64,000 nucleotides of DNA, from the NCBI GenBank assembly GCA_945876435.1, contig CAMCOD010000008.1, positions 1 through 64,000 on the forward strand, read 5' to 3'. The notes under the pieces are model-generated. The model saw only the letters and a list, made by a program, of their open reading frames with translations, did not search any database and was not told the origin of the DNA. How positions within the stretch are numbered: the stretch's first letter is position 1; each line of letters starts with the position of its first letter. The translations under genes were made by a program, and so were the position numbers. Positions 9,333 through 21,311 of this stretch are shown in pieces. This DNA comes from an uncultured Clostridia bacterium (GTDB lineage: Bacteria > Bacillota > Clostridia > Oscillospirales > Ruminococcaceae).

Positions 9333-10211
9333 TTACAGCGTTTCAGCGACCTGTTTCAAATAGTCGCGGAACTGATCTTTTACCTCGGGATGCTCCAAAG
9401 CAACCTGAACGATAGCCTGAAGAATGCCGAATTTGTTGCCCATATCATAGCGGGTTCCTGTGTAGACCTTCCCCACCATTCCCTGCTTTCTGGCAAGGAC
9501 GCGCATGGCATCCGTCAACTGGATCTCGCCGTTGACACCTGGGGCTGTTTTTTCCAAAATAGGGAAAATATCCGGCGTCAGAACCACCCGTCCAAGGATG
9601 GAATAGTTGGACATGACCTGAGCCGGCATGGGTTTTTCAATCATATCGGTAACGCGATAAAGCTGATCTTCGCCATCCATGGATTCAATTTTCAGGCTGC
9701 AGTATTTGCTGATCTGATCCCGCTCCACCGGCTTGATTCCAGCCACACTGAGTCCATATTTTTCATAGGCCTCGCAAAGCTCCCGGCAGGCCGGTTTTTC
9801 ACCGCCGATAACAACATCATCTCCGTACAGCACGGCAAAAGGTTCGTCGCCCACAAAGGCTTTGGCGCAAAGCACTGCGTGACCCAATCCTTTTGTTTCC
9901 TTCTGGCGGACATACATAATATTTGCTAACTTGGAGATAGCAACAATCTCGTCATAAGTACTCTGTTTTCCGCTGGCCAACAGCCTTGCTTCCAACTCGG
10001 GAGCCCGATCAAAGTGATCCTCCACCGTGGTTTTGCCCCGGCTGGTTATGATCAAAATATCGGTAATGCCGCTGGCAACGGCCTCTTCAACAATATATTG
10101 GATAGCCGGTTTATCTACTATCGGCAGCATCTCCTTCGGCATAGCTTTGGATGCCGGCAGCACTCTGGTCCCCAACCCTGCCGCCGGAATCACCGCTTTG
10201 CGGATCTTCAT
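9333..10211 (-). CDS. galU: UTP--glucose-1-phosphate uridylyltransferase
   Basis: KAVIPAAGLGTRVLPASKAMPKEMLPIVDKPAIQYIVEEA. Confidence 0.95.
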   Translation of the reverse strand: MKIRKAVIPAAGLGTRVLPASKAMPKEMLPIVDKPAIQYIVEEAVASGITDILIITSRGKTTVEDHFDRAPELEARLLASGKQSTYDEIVAISKLANIMYVRQKETKGLGHAVLCAKAFVGDEPFAVLYGDDVVIGGEKPACRELCEAYEKYGLSVAGIKPVERDQISKYCSLKIESMDGEDQLYRVTDMIEKPMPAQVMSNYSILGRVVLTPDIFPILEKTAPGVNGEIQLTDAMRVLARKQGMVGKVYTGTRYDMGNKFGILQAIVQVALEHPEVKDQFRDYLKQVAETL

Positions 10212-10409
10212 GTCATCCCTCCTGTTTCGATAAAATCATTTGTGCTTATGATACCATAGTTTTTTTCGAAGATAAAGGCAATTTACAAAATATTCAGCAA
10301 AGCCTAACCAACTTGTTACATCTTTTTCAGCATATTTTTACTTTTTCTCCGAAAAATAGCTCTCCGGCTATGATCCGGAGAGCTGTTTGCCTATTGATTC
10401 GTCTTTTGA

Positions 10410-11804
10410 TCAGTCCTTTTTCCATTTTACACCCTGAGGCGTATCCAGCAGGGTGATGCCTTTGGCCTTCAAATCATCACGGATCTTGTCGGCGAGGGCA
10501 AAGTTTTTGGCCTTTCGTGCCTGCTGACGCTGTTCGATCAGTTCCTCGATCTCCGCCTCCAGATTATCCTCCTTGCGGTTGTACAACAGACCCAGCACAT
10601 CGGTCAGGCTGTCAAACAACTCCGCAGCAGCTGTCAATGCTGCTTTGGAACGGGGAACCGAGGAAAAGATATTGATGTCCCGAACCAGATCAAAGAGGGC
10701 TGCCATACCGTTTGCGGTGTTCAGATCGTCGTCCATGGCGTCAATAAACTGGTTTCTGCGTTTTTCCAGAGTTTCTTTGAAGGCTTCTTCCCCTTCGGTT
10801 GGCTCTTCCAAGCCATTTTTCAGGGCAAAGTCCAAATTTTCTCTTGCGTTGTACAGACGTTCCAGCGCCGCCTTGCACTGTTCGATGATTTCGGTGTTGT
10901 AGTTGATGGGGCTGCGGTAATGAGCGGAAAGCATCATATATTTGATTGGCTCATAGCCATATTTTTCCGCTACTTCCCGAACCGTAAAGAAGTTGTTCAA
11001 GGATTTGCTCATCTTCTTGTTGTCCACATTGATGTAGCCATTATGCATCCAGTAGCGGGCATACGGCTTACCGGTGCAGCACTCGGACTGAGCAATTTCA
11101 TTTTCATGGTGAGGGAAGATCAAGTCCTGACCGCCGCAGTGCAGGTCGATGGTCTCGCCCAGATGTTTATGGATCATCGCGGTGCATTCAATGTGCCAGC
11201 CGGGACGGCCTTCGCCCCAGCGGGAGCTCCAGGACGGTTCACCGGGTTTTGCCGCTTTCCACAGTGCAAAGTCAAGAGGATCTTCTTTCTGCTCGTTGAC
11301 ATTGATTCTTGCGCCGCTTTCCAGCTCCTCAATGGGCTGGTGGGACAGCTTGCCATATTCATTAAATTTACGGGTGCGGAAATATACATCGCCGCCAACA
11401 TGGTAGGCATAACCCTTATCTTCCAGCTCTTCCACGATCCGAATAATGTCGTCCATGGTTTCGGTTGCTTTTGGATGAATATTTGCCTTACGAATACCCA
11501 AGCCTTCCGTATCCTTCAAATACTCATTGATATAGCGTTCGGCGATCTCATGGGAGCTAACGCCTTCCTCATTGGCTTTTTTGATAATTTTGTCATCCAC
11601 GTCGGTAAAATTCTGCACAAAGGTCACATCATAGCCTCGGAATTCCAGGTAACGGCGCATGGTGTCAAAAATGCAGATCGGTCTTGCGTTGCCGATATGG
11701 ATATAGTTGTATACCGTTGGTCCGCAGGCATACATTTTGACTTTACCCGGCTCCAGCGGGATAAATTCCTCGTTCTGGCGGGTCATGGTATTATAAATTC
11801 GCAT
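10410..11804 (-). CDS. cysS: Cysteinyl-tRNA synthetase
   Basis: [34 protein letters not shown]. Confidence 0.97.
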   Translation of the reverse strand: MRIYNTMTRQNEEFIPLEPGKVKMYACGPTVYNYIHIGNARPICIFDTMRRYLEFRGYDVTFVQNFTDVDDKIIKKANEEGVSSHEIAERYINEYLKDTEGLGIRKANIHPKATETMDDIIRIVEELEDKGYAYHVGGDVYFRTRKFNEYGKLSHQPIEELESGARINVNEQKEDPLDFALWKAAKPGEPSWSSRWGEGRPGWHIECTAMIHKHLGETIDLHCGGQDLIFPHHENEIAQSECCTGKPYARYWMHNGYINVDNKKMSKSLNNFFTVREVAEKYGYEPIKYMMLSAHYRSPINYNTEIIEQCKAALERLYNARENLDFALKNGLEEPTEGEEAFKETLEKRRNQFIDAMDDDLNTANGMAALFDLVRDINIFSSVPRSKAALTAAAELFDSLTDVLGLLYNRKEDNLEAEIEELIEQRQQARKAKNFALADKIRDDLKAKGITLLDTPQGVKWKKD

Positions 11805-11889
11805 AGAAACTGACTCCTCTCATGGGATAATTTTCGAATGAAACCGATTTTCAGGGATCTGGCGTCCACCTTCTGCCAGTCCGATTCTG

Positions 11890-12150
11890 CAAATAAAAGC
11901 CCGCCTTCTTCTGCCAAGGCAGATGAAGGCGGGCAATACCGCGGTTCCACTTCAATTTCTTTCTTAAAACCCGTTAACGCCGGGATACGCGGACTGATAC
12001 TGGGGAAAAACCGGTTCCCAATCCGTACTGGCAGGCGCACTTGGCGATGATCTGGGGCAAAAGCGCTTTCAGCGTGTCACGCTTTCTCTCTGGGGCAGCA
12101 GTTTCATCGTTACTCTTCCTGCGTCAAGGTATTTTTTCTATTGAGATAGC
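11890..12150 (-). promoter_or_regulatory. T-box riboswitch (cysS leader)
   Basis: Minus strand GTGGAACCGCGGTATTGCCCGCC followed by terminator GCCCGCCTTC...GAAGGCGGGCTTTT; AGAGAGAAAGCG stem-I element; possible UGC specifier in AACTGCTGCC. Confidence 0.85.
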
Positions 12151-12199
12151 ATCAGCATAGCACAAATCCAGAAAAAGCGCAAGTCTCCGCTGGTAAAAA

Positions 12200-12808
12200 T
12201 TATTTGCCGAACATGGATTTATTCTTTACCACATAATTAAGACCGCTGTATACGGTGAAGAACAGGGACAAGAACATTAAACCGTAATGGAGGTATACCC
12301 CCACAGCCCCAAGCAGTCCGAATTCCAAAATCAGCAGGTTCCAGCAGATCCACACCATCGTGGTAGCGGTTTTATATTTGCCCCACTTGTCCGCAGCAAG
12401 AACAACTCCCTTGGCTGCAGCCAGCAGCCGCAGACTGGTCACCAAAAACTCTCTTGCCAAAATAACAATAACGACCCAGCTTGGCGTCAGGGCAGCCGCA
12501 TCCCCTACAAAGCAGACCATAGCCGCCGTCACCAAAACCTTATCTGCCAGCGGGTCCATCAGTTTGCCGAAATCGGAAATCAAATTGTATTTCCGTGCGA
12601 TTTTTCCATCGAAAAGATCGGTAATGGATGCCAGCGCAAACACGATAAAAGCCCAGAGATAATGCAAACCCAGGCTCTGCCATTCGTAAAGCAGTACAAA
12701 TAACGGGATCATAATGATCCGCAGCATGGTCAGCTTATTGGGTAAATTGGGGGCAATGCTTCGTTCTTTACTCAAGCTCCTCAGCCTCCTCTTCCACTTC
12801 CCGTCCAA
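12200..12808 (-). CDS. pgsA: CDP-diacylglycerol--glycerol-3-phosphate 3-phosphatidyltransferase (start probably downstream of the ORF start)
   Basis: CDP-alcohol phosphotransferase motif DLFDGKIARKYNLISDFGKLMDPLADK. Confidence 0.92.
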   Translation of the reverse strand: MDGKWKRRLRSLSKERSIAPNLPNKLTMLRIIMIPLFVLLYEWQSLGLHYLWAFIVFALASITDLFDGKIARKYNLISDFGKLMDPLADKVLVTAAMVCFVGDAAALTPSWVVIVILAREFLVTSLRLLAAAKGVVLAADKWGKYKTATTMVWICWNLLILEFGLLGAVGVYLHYGLMFLSLFFTVYSGLNYVVKNKSMFGK

Positions 12809-14117
12809 TCAGGTCATAACCTTCAGAGTCCAGGATTTCAACCTGTACAAAATCGCCCGGATGCAGCTCTCTGGCGGCGGTGAAGCAGGTTTTTGTATCA
12901 ACATCCGGCGCATCCATCGCGCTGCGGCCAACATACATCAGGTTGTCATAGTCATAATCTTCCACCAGAACCTCTATGGTTTTCCCAATGAGAGAGCGGC
13001 CTGTTTCAAAAGCAATATTCATCTGCTGCTCCATGACGACTTCAGCCCGGTGACGTTTGGTTTCTTCATCCAGCTGTCCGTCCATTTCAGCCGCCGGCGT
13101 ATCTTCCTCCACGGAATAAGCAAAACAGCCTAAACGCTCAAAGCGGACTTCCTGAACAAAGCGGCAAAGCTCCTCAAATTCTTCCTCTGTCTCCCCGGGG
13201 AAACCAGCGATCAACGTGGTTCGCAGAGCGATACCCGGAACCTTTTCCCGGATATGCTTCATCAGCGCAACCATGGAAGCATAGTCGCCCGCACGGTTCA
13301 TGGCTTTCAGCACTCTGCCGTTGGCGTGCTGCAAAGGCAGGTCAATATACTTGACGATCTTCGGTTCTGTCGCCATAACCTGGAGCAGTTCGTCCGTGAC
13401 CCGTTCCGGGTAGCCGTAAAGGATACGGATCCAGCGAAAACCATCAATTTTGCACAGCTCCCGCAGCAGTTCTGCCAGTTTCAGTTCACCATAAAGATCC
13501 TGTCCGTAGCGGGTGGTATCCTGGGCGATCAGATTCAGTTCCTTCGCGCCATTGGCCGCCAGTTGACGCGCCTCCGCCAGCACATCCTCCATAGGACGGC
13601 TACGGAAACCGCCGCGAATTAGCGGAATGGCACAATAGCTGCACTTATTGTCACAACCTTCCGCAATTTTCAGGTAAACGGAGTAATTCGGTGTAGTCAA
13701 CACCCGGTCTCCACCCAGCGCTAAGTCCTCTTTTTCGCCGTATTCGGCAACTTTTTCCCCTTTTAAAGCTTTGCGTACCGCTGCCGCGATGTCAAAGTTC
13801 CGTCCAATGCCCAAAACAACATCAGCCTCCGGAATTTCCCGCACCAGCTCGTCCCGGTAGCGCTCCGCCAGACAGCCTGTAACTACAATCACCTTTACAT
13901 GGCCGCTTTTTTTCAACTGGCAGAACTCCAGAATTGTTTCAATAGACTCCCGCTTGGCATCCTCGATAAAGCCGCAGGTGTTAATGATAACCACATCACA
14001 CGCAGCCGGGTCTACCGAAAGTTCAAATCCATCATGAACGATCAGCGCCAACAGCCGCTCGGCATCCACCTGGTTTTTGGAGCAGCCCAGGGACACCATT
14101 CCAACTTTGATTGCCAT
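12768..14117 (-). CDS. rimO: Ribosomal protein S12 methylthiotransferase
   Basis: VSLGCSKNQVDAE, radical-SAM CDNKCSYCAIPLIRG, TRAM-like C-terminus. Confidence 0.95.
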   Translation of the reverse strand: MAIKVGMVSLGCSKNQVDAERLLALIVHDGFELSVDPAACDVVIINTCGFIEDAKRESIETILEFCQLKKSGHVKVIVVTGCLAERYRDELVREIPEADVVLGIGRNFDIAAAVRKALKGEKVAEYGEKEDLALGGDRVLTTPNYSVYLKIAEGCDNKCSYCAIPLIRGGFRSRPMEDVLAEARQLAANGAKELNLIAQDTTRYGQDLYGELKLAELLRELCKIDGFRWIRILYGYPERVTDELLQVMATEPKIVKYIDLPLQHANGRVLKAMNRAGDYASMVALMKHIREKVPGIALRTTLIAGFPGETEEEFEELCRFVQEVRFERLGCFAYSVEEDTPAAEMDGQLDEETKRHRAEVVMEQQMNIAFETGRSLIGKTIEVLVEDYDYDNLMYVGRSAMDAPDVDTKTCFTAARELHPGDFVQVEILDSEGYDLIGREVEEEAEELE

Positions 14118-14142
14118 ACTATTCTCCTAACTTTTCCATTTT

Positions 14143-14772
14143 CTATTCCATACCGCCGTTCAGCTCGATCTCATAATCCTGAAGCGCCTGCCTGATCTGC
14201 CCATAGGCATAGCCCAAACGCAGCAGGCCGTTGACTGCGCGGCGTCTGCCCTTTTCATCGGACAGACCGTTTTTATATTTCTTTTCAATCACCTGATGAA
14301 TTTGCACGATGGGATCGCAGTCCACCTGTTCCAGCGCGCGATCAATATCGGCCTCTCCCACACCTCGATGGCGCAGTTCCTGCCGCACACGATTGACCGA
14401 ATATTTTTTCAGATTCAGCAGATCCTTCGAACAGCGGACAGCATAATCCAAATCGTTCAGCAGCCCCAATTCTTCCAGCCGATCCAGAACCTCCGTCACC
14501 GTCTCCTCTGGAAATTCCTCCTGTCTCAGCCTTTGCCACAGCATCTGACGAGTATAGGATTTGTATCCTAAAAGTTTAAAAGCTCGGTCTCTCGCCTTTT
14601 TGTATTGTGTTTTCTCCTGGAGCTGGGCGAATTCGTCTTCGCTGAATGTCATTCCCTTTTGCAAACCAAACTGTGCCAGTGTCTCCAAATCCACTGAGAA
14701 AGCAAATTCCTCGTCGAAAAACAGGGCCATTCGGCCCTGTTTTGTCGGCGCTAATTTTGTCAGTACAGGCAT
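14143..14772 (-). CDS. recX: Regulatory protein RecX
   Basis: RecX repeats (LGYKSYTRQMLWQRLRQEEFPEETVTEVLDRLEELGLLND) immediately downstream of recA. Confidence 0.88.
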   Translation of the reverse strand: MPVLTKLAPTKQGRMALFFDEEFAFSVDLETLAQFGLQKGMTFSEDEFAQLQEKTQYKKARDRAFKLLGYKSYTRQMLWQRLRQEEFPEETVTEVLDRLEELGLLNDLDYAVRCSKDLLNLKKYSVNRVRQELRHRGVGEADIDRALEQVDCDPIVQIHQVIEKKYKNGLSDEKGRRRAVNGLLRLGYAYGQIRQALQDYEIELNGGME

Positions 14773-15920
14773 TATTTATCGTCAGCCTCAATATCGATCA
14801 TTTTGCTGCTGCGTTTAGCAGGTGCTTCTTCCACGGGAGCGGGCACATCCGGTACTTCATCCAATGAATTCTCTTCCGCAGTTTCCGTTTCCTCTGCTTT
14901 CCCAGCAGCTTTGCCATTGGTTTTATGGCTACCCAGAAGGGTATCTTTCTGTTCCATAACCTTATTTGCAATTTCTTCCGCAATGGCAGGATTGTCCTTC
15001 ATAAACTGCTTTACCTTGTCCCGGCCCTGACCAACTCTCTGGCCATTGTAACTATACCAGGAACCGCTCTTATTCAGAATGTCCAAACGAGTGGCAAGAT
15101 CCACAATTTCACCGTCACGGGAAATGCCTTCGCCGTAGATGATCTCAAACTCTGCCTCACGGAATGGAGGTGCGACCTTATTTTTCACTACGCGAACGCG
15201 AACCACATTGCCCACGTTTTCGGAACCCACTTTGATCACGTCCTTCTTCCGCACATCCAGACGGACAGAAGAATAGAACTTCAGCGCACGGCCGCCGGGA
15301 GTTGTCTCCGGGTTGCCGTACATTACGCCGATCTTTTCACGAAGCTGGTTAATAAAAATAACACAGCAGTTGGATTTTGCAATGGCGCCAGTCAGCTTTC
15401 TCAAAGCCTGAGACATCAGGCGGGCCTGCAAACCAACGAAGGTATCTCCCATTTCCCCTTCAATTTCCGCTTTGGTGGTCATGGCGGCAACGGAGTCCAC
15501 AACAACCACGTCAACGGCATTGGAGCGCACCAGCGCGTCACAGATTTCCAGCGCCTGTTCGCCGGTATCCGGCTGGGAAACCAGCAGGGAATCAATATCG
15601 ACACCCAAATTTTGCGCATAAACCGGATCCAAAGCGTGCTCTACATCAATAAAAACAGCTTCGCCGCCGGCTTTTTGCGCTTCCGCAACGATATGGAGGG
15701 CAACTGTGGTCTTACCGGAGCTTTCAGGACCGTAGATTTCGATAATACGGCCTCTGGGAACACCGCCGATCCCCAAGGCAATATCCAAAGACAAGGAACC
15801 GGTGGGGATTGCTTCCACATTCAGCGCTGTGGTCTGCCCCAGTTTCATCACCGCACCTTTGCCGAACTGTTTTTCAATTTGGGCAATGGCAGTTTCAAGA
15901 GCTTTTGTTTTTTCAGACAT
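14772..15920 (-). CDS. recA: Recombinase RecA
   Basis: [44 protein letters not shown]; start at [12 protein letters not shown]. Confidence 0.97.
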   Translation of the reverse strand: MSEKTKALETAIAQIEKQFGKGAVMKLGQTTALNVEAIPTGSLSLDIALGIGGVPRGRIIEIYGPESSGKTTVALHIVAEAQKAGGEAVFIDVEHALDPVYAQNLGVDIDSLLVSQPDTGEQALEICDALVRSNAVDVVVVDSVAAMTTKAEIEGEMGDTFVGLQARLMSQALRKLTGAIAKSNCCVIFINQLREKIGVMYGNPETTPGGRALKFYSSVRLDVRKKDVIKVGSENVGNVVRVRVVKNKVAPPFREAEFEIIYGEGISRDGEIVDLATRLDILNKSGSWYSYNGQRVGQGRDKVKQFMKDNPAIAEEIANKVMEQKDTLLGSHKTNGKAAGKAEETETAEENSLDEVPDVPAPVEEAPAKRSSKMIDIEADDK

Positions 15921-16114
15921 TCGATCCTCCGATCTGCTGCGGAATGCAGCCATCTATTTTCCCATGAATTCGATACAAACAAAGCGCAAACATCTGTTTG
16001 CGGGCTGTTTTTATTATAGTATATTCCATGAGAAAAATCAACACCGTAACCGACGCAAAAAGCGGCCCTCCCGAGGGAGAACCGCTTTTCTTGAAAAAGA
16101 ATCAGTGGTGACGA

Positions 16115-17146
16115 TTACTTTTTCTTAACATATTTTCTCATATCGATGGCCACTGCAACCAGAATGATCAAACCTTTTACAATATACTGAAGGTTCGGGT
16201 CAACGTCGACATAAGCCAAACCGAAGTTGATGGCCTGCAGCAGCAGTACGCCCAGTACAACACCGCCGATGGTACCAACACCGCCGTTGAAGGATACGCC
16301 GCCGACTACGCAGGCGGAGATGGCATCGGTCTCGTAGTTAACGCCCAGATTGTTGGTGGCGGAACCGGTACGGCCCAGCTCCAGAACGGAGGCAATACCG
16401 TAAAGGATACCAGCCAGAATATAAGTGGTAATGATGGTCTTATCTACATTAACGCCGGATACGGCAGCTGCTTCGGTGTTTCCGCCGACAGCAAACATGT
16501 TTTTACCGAAAGTGGTCTTGTTCCAGATGAACCAGATCACCGCAATGGCGATACCGGCGTAAACAACCAGCAAGGACAGGTTGGCGCCGCCGCCAAAGTC
16601 GATCACTTTGCCCTGTGCAATGGATTTAAAATCTTCGTTCAGGGAACCAATTGGGGAACCGCCGATCCAGTTGTAGTATGTAGAACATACGCCGTACATA
16701 ACCAGCTGCATACCGAGGGTAGCAATAAACGGATGCATTTTCAGTTTCGCAACCATGGTACCGCTGACTGCGGAAGCGCAGGCAAGCAGAACGACTACCA
16801 GCGCGATTACCAGGAAAATAAAGCCCCAGTTGGAAGGAAGATTCGGGAAGATACGGCGTTCAAAATTCGGCGCCTGCAGCAGGGAAGCTGCCAGAACCGC
16901 ACCCATACCAACCATACGGCCGATGGAAAGGTCTGTACCGGCAAGAACGATCAAGCCCGCAACGCCCAGCGCCAGCATGCAGCGGGTGGAGGACTGGGTC
17001 AGAATGGTAGTCAAGCTGTTCAGAGACAGAACGCTTGGGTCCAGAATAACGATCACCAGGATCATCAGCGCAAATACGATATAAATACCGTATGAGAGCA
17101 GGAAATTCGTGATTTGTTGTTTTTTTGCTTTATCCACAAACAGCAC
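16115..17146 (-). CDS. mglC: Galactose/methylgalactoside ABC transporter permease
   Basis: GTDLSIGRMVGMGAVLAASLLQ; gene order mglB-mglA-mglC. Confidence 0.9.
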   Translation of the reverse strand: MLFVDKAKKQQITNFLLSYGIYIVFALMILVIVILDPSVLSLNSLTTILTQSSTRCMLALGVAGLIVLAGTDLSIGRMVGMGAVLAASLLQAPNFERRIFPNLPSNWGFIFLVIALVVVLLACASAVSGTMVAKLKMHPFIATLGMQLVMYGVCSTYYNWIGGSPIGSLNEDFKSIAQGKVIDFGGGANLSLLVVYAGIAIAVIWFIWNKTTFGKNMFAVGGNTEAAAVSGVNVDKTIITTYILAGILYGIASVLELGRTGSATNNLGVNYETDAISACVVGGVSFNGGVGTIGGVVLGVLLLQAINFGLAYVDVDPNLQYIVKGLIILVAVAIDMRKYVKKK

Positions 17147-17149
17147 CCC

Positions 17150-18652
17150 TTAGATATATTTAGCTGCCAGAGCCAAAATTTCTTCCTGATTGGTTTCGGC
17201 CGTATTGACAATACCGGCAAGACGGCCATTGCTCATGACCATAATGCGGTCGCTGATGCCCAACAGCTCCGGCATTTCGGAAGAAATTACGACTACACCC
17301 TTACCTTTGTTGGCAAGATCGAGAATCAGCTGGTAAATCTCATATTTTGCACCGACGTCGATGCCTCGGGTCGGTTCGTCCAGCATCAGAATATCCGGTT
17401 CTGTCAACAGCCAGCGTCCCAGAATAACTTTCTGCTGGTTACCGCCGGACAGAGAACCGATTTTTGTCTTCTCACTTGGAGTCTTGACATGCATACTGTC
17501 AATGACCCACTTGGTGTCCTCTTTCATCTTCTTGTCATTGAGGGCGCCGATTTTATTGGCATAGGCCTTGATATTGGCAATTACCGAGTTAAAACGAATA
17601 TCCCCAACAGAGAAAATACCGGTGGCACGGCGCTCTTCCGTCAGCAGGGCAAAGCCATTTTTGATCGCGGACAGAGAGTCTTTGTTGTTCACTTTCTTGC
17701 CTTCTACAAAGACCTCGCCGGAATCCACCTTGCGAAGGCCGAACAAAGCCTCCACCAGTTCTGTACGCCCGGAACCCATCAGACCTGCCACGCCAAGGAT
17801 CTCACCTTTTTTCAGGTTGAAGCTTACATCCTTGATTTTTGGATCATAAAGGGTATTAAAGTGCTCCACCTTCAGAATATCCTCGCCGGGAACATTGGTC
17901 TTCGGCGGGAAACGATGGCTCAGGTCGCGGCCAACCATCAGTTTAATGATTTTGTCGGTGGTCAGCTCGCTGGCCGGCTCAGTGGCGATCCATTTACCGT
18001 CACGCATGATGGTGACTTCATCGGATATTTTCAGGATTTCCTCCATCTTATGAGAAATATAGATAATGCCAACGCCTTTTGATTTCAATTGTTCAATAAT
18101 GCGGAACAAATGAGCAACCTCCTGCTCCGTCAGGGAGGAAGTTGGCTCGTCCATTACCACGATTTTCGCATCGTAGGAAACCGCCTTCGCGATCTCGATC
18201 ATCTGTGCCTGCGATACCGAAAGGGAACCTACTTTTGTTCTCGGGTCTACTTTAATTCCCAAGTCATCAAAAATTTTCTGGGTCTCGGTAATCATGTATT
18301 TTTCATCCACCACGAGACCTTTTTTCGGGAAACGTCCCAGCCAGATATTATCGGCTACCCGGGTCTGACGCACCTGATTCAGCTCCTGATGCACCATGGA
18401 TACGCCATGCTCCAATGCCTGTTTTGGGTTTTCATAGGAAACAACTTCGCCGTTTACCTTGATTTCACCGGCGTCCTTTGCATAAATACCAAAGAGACAT
18501 TTCATCAGGGTGGATTTGCCCGCGCCGTTTTCACCCATCAGAGCGTGTACTGTACCAGGGCGGAGAAACAGCTGCGCATTGTCAAGCGCCTTTACGCCAG
18601 GAAATTCCTTTACAATACCGGACATTTCCAAAACATAATTTTCTTTACCCAT
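17150..18652 (-). CDS. mglA: Galactose/methylgalactoside ABC transporter ATP-binding protein
   Basis: Two ABC domains ([56 protein letters not shown]). Confidence 0.94.
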   Translation of the reverse strand: MGKENYVLEMSGIVKEFPGVKALDNAQLFLRPGTVHALMGENGAGKSTLMKCLFGIYAKDAGEIKVNGEVVSYENPKQALEHGVSMVHQELNQVRQTRVADNIWLGRFPKKGLVVDEKYMITETQKIFDDLGIKVDPRTKVGSLSVSQAQMIEIAKAVSYDAKIVVMDEPTSSLTEQEVAHLFRIIEQLKSKGVGIIYISHKMEEILKISDEVTIMRDGKWIATEPASELTTDKIIKLMVGRDLSHRFPPKTNVPGEDILKVEHFNTLYDPKIKDVSFNLKKGEILGVAGLMGSGRTELVEALFGLRKVDSGEVFVEGKKVNNKDSLSAIKNGFALLTEERRATGIFSVGDIRFNSVIANIKAYANKIGALNDKKMKEDTKWVIDSMHVKTPSEKTKIGSLSGGNQQKVILGRWLLTEPDILMLDEPTRGIDVGAKYEIYQLILDLANKGKGVVVISSEMPELLGISDRIMVMSNGRLAGIVNTAETNQEEILALAAKYI

Positions 18653-18778
18653 TTATGCTCGTCACCACTTTTCATTACGATAAAAAACAGCAGACACGAA
18701 CTGTTTTCGTTCCTGTCTGCTGTCCTTAGTTTATCTGTTCATTACAAAACAAACAGAACGATTTTGTTGAATTGGATA

Positions 18779-19849
18779 CTATTTCAAGCCGTAAGCTTCT
18801 TTTGCAATATCCATATTGTCAACAGTAATGCCAACGTAAGGTACACGAACGGCTTTGGTGTCGTCCAAGGTCCATTCGGTGCCATCCAGAGGATCTTTGC
18901 CTGCTGCGTAGTTAACAGCCAGCTCTACACATGCGGTGCCCTGACCCAGTGGGTTGTTCAGAACGGTACCAGCCATCTTACCGGCTTCGATCAGGTCCAG
19001 AGCTTCCGGCAGAGCGTCAACGCCGAATACTGGCATATATTTGCCATCGCTGCCGAAGTAACCATTACCAGCCAGAGCTTCGATTGCACCCATAGCCATA
19101 CCGTCGTTGTTTGCGATTACCATTTCGATCTGGTCGCCGAATTTACCCAGCCAGGTCTCCATCAGCTCTTTCGCTTTGGTAGCGTCCCAAGTAGCGGACT
19201 GGTTTGCCAGCTCTTCGGTTTCAATACCTTTTTCGTTGAGAGTTTTAATGGAGTATGTAGTTCTGGCTTCTGCGTCTGGATGACCAATTTCACCCATCAG
19301 CATTACATACTGGATTTTACCGTCGCCGTTTTTATCCCAGGCATCTTTATTTGCTTCCCAGGCGCTGGCGATCAGTTCGCCCTGGATAATACCGGATTCT
19401 TCAGAAGTGGTACCAACGTATACGCATTTGTCATAGTCGATCTTGTCAGTGCCTTCTGGATACTCTTTGTTAACAAAGACAACCGGAATATCAGCAGCTT
19501 TCGCTTTTTCTGCAATGGTAGGAGCCGCAGATGGGTCAACCAGGTTAACGATCAGCGCTTTAACGCCCTTCTGGATCAGAGTATCGATCTGGTCGTTCTG
19601 TTTGGACTGGTCATTGGCGGAGTCGTTCATGTTCAGGGTTGCCACACCTTTTGCAGCGTTTTCCATTGCGGTTCTGGTGTAGGTCATGAAGTTATCATCG
19701 TATTTGTAGATGGTAACACCGATCAGAGGCAGATCACCGGAAGCAGCCTGTGTCTCCTTATTGCTGGAGCTGTTGCAGGCAGCCATGGAAGCCAGCATTG
19801 CGCAAGCCAGCAGACCTGCAAGGATTTTTTTCATTTTCATCGAAATCAT
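18779..19849 (-). CDS. mglB: Galactose-binding periplasmic-type lipoprotein
   Basis: Lipobox [35 protein letters not shown]. Confidence 0.92.
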   Translation of the reverse strand: MISMKMKKILAGLLACAMLASMAACNSSSNKETQAASGDLPLIGVTIYKYDDNFMTYTRTAMENAAKGVATLNMNDSANDQSKQNDQIDTLIQKGVKALIVNLVDPSAAPTIAEKAKAADIPVVFVNKEYPEGTDKIDYDKCVYVGTTSEESGIIQGELIASAWEANKDAWDKNGDGKIQYVMLMGEIGHPDAEARTTYSIKTLNEKGIETEELANQSATWDATKAKELMETWLGKFGDQIEMVIANNDGMAMGAIEALAGNGYFGSDGKYMPVFGVDALPEALDLIEAGKMAGTVLNNPLGQGTACVELAVNYAAGKDPLDGTEWTLDDTKAVRVPYVGITVDNMDIAKEAYGLK

Positions 19850-20356
19850 CTCTCCTTTGATTCTTTTTGAAAACCATTTTAGCGAATGTTCTTCGCTGTA
19901 TCTATATTACCATCATTTGCTGGAAAATGGAATAGCTTTTTCAAAAGTTTTTTGTGAATTTTGAGTTTTTTTCTCGCCCAAAAAGACGTTATCTTGTGTA
20001 AAAATAATAAATATTTCATTTTATACAAGAAAAAGCTCTCATTTTTTTCAACAGAACATCCAATAAATTCTGCGATTTTGACGTAAAACACAGCCGATTT
20101 TACAAAAAACAACGATTTAAACAAACATCCTTTTATTTTTGTAAAAGACAGAATTACGCCCCTGATTTTTGTTACATATTTACAATCTCTCCCGCCGTTC
20201 GCAGGAGAGATTCTGTCTGTTTCATCAATGCGACAAATTATAAGCTTTCTGATTTTCTCCTTGGAAGTGATACCGATTATAAATAGAATGATAAAACAGA
20301 AATGGAATCTCATTCCTATTTTTATAAAATATCCGAATAATGCAGCCGTGGTCCCT

Positions 20357-20911
20357 TTATTTCTGCGCGGGCAGCAATTTGGACTTCATCAATGCCGTGC
20401 GGATCGCTTTCCCAAACACAGTGGCAAGCAGAATTTTCCCAAAATCAAAGACAGGAAAAGGGAACACACAAACGGTCAAAGCATACCACACATCACACTG
20501 CATCTGTAAAACAAACCAGACTGTGCCAAAGAGGTAGTCAACCAATGTGGCGACGATCATACCAAAAATCGTGATGACTACATTTCCGTGAGATTTTTCC
20601 ATTATAAAGCCACAAATCAGCGCCATGAAAAGAAACCCGATCAAATAGCCGCCGGTTGGGCCGACCAGCTTTCCCAATCCTCCCTCATAACCAGAAAAAA
20701 CCGGCATTCCCACTGCACCCAAAAGCAGATAGACCGAGGTACTGACCACAGCGCCTTTCCTGCCAAGCAGATAAACAGCCAGATAAATGACAAGGTTTGT
20801 AAAAGAAACCGGAACCAAACCGATTTGGATGGACATAGGTCCAAGCACACACATCAAAGCTGTCATCAATGCGCAAGTAGTCAGTTGATAGATCGTTTCG
20901 TTTTTTCGCAT
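20357..20911 (-). CDS. bioY: Biotin transporter BioY
   Basis: VYLLLGAVGMPVFSGYEGGLGKLVGPTGGYLIGF is characteristic of BioY. Confidence 0.93.
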   Translation of the reverse strand: MRKNETIYQLTTCALMTALMCVLGPMSIQIGLVPVSFTNLVIYLAVYLLGRKGAVVSTSVYLLLGAVGMPVFSGYEGGLGKLVGPTGGYLIGFLFMALICGFIMEKSHGNVVITIFGMIVATLVDYLFGTVWFVLQMQCDVWYALTVCVFPFPVFDFGKILLATVFGKAIRTALMKSKLLPAQK

Positions 20912-21078
20912 ATTGTTTTCCTCCTAAGCTGATTTTCAAGCATTAGAATACGCATTTCCTTTTCTTTTGTCAATTGAAGGATAAGGAAATTATATCACTC
21001 ATTTTCACACAACAGCTCGCGCAAATGAGTCTCTGCCAGCAAATGATGTATACGTTCCGATCTTAAGCGAACAAACGA

Positions 21079-21113
21079 AAAAGGCCGTGAAATCAATGAT
21101 TTCACGGCCTTTT
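21079..21113 (-). terminator. Terminator downstream of tRNA-Ala
   Basis: aaggccgtgaaatca-atga-tttcacggcctttt inverted repeat. Confidence 0.75.
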
Positions 21114-21116
21114 CTG

Positions 21117-21192
21117 TGGTGGAGATGAAGGGGATCGAACCCTCGACCTTTTGAATGCCATTCAAACGCGCTCCCAACTGCGCTACACCCCC
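21117..21192 (-). tRNA. tRNA-Ala(GGC), CCA encoded
   Basis: Minus strand GGGGGTGTAGCGCAGTTGGGAGCGCGTTTGAATGGCATTCAAAAGGTCGAGGGTTCGATCCCCTTCATCTCCACCA folds as a cloverleaf; anticodon loop ATGGCAT. Confidence 0.95.
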
Positions 21193-21311
21193 ATGTGATG
21201 TGATTATTATACTATAAGCATACACAAATTGCAAGAGGAAATCCAAAAAACACAAGGATTTTATGAAAAAAGGCCTGAAGGTTTCCCCTCAGGCCAATAA
21301 AATGATGCTTT

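Noticed and set aside
19879-20313. 144-aa minus-strand ORF in the bioY-mglB gap
   Set aside because: K/F/I-rich translation of AT-rich DNA, no RBS, no family; likely non-coding.
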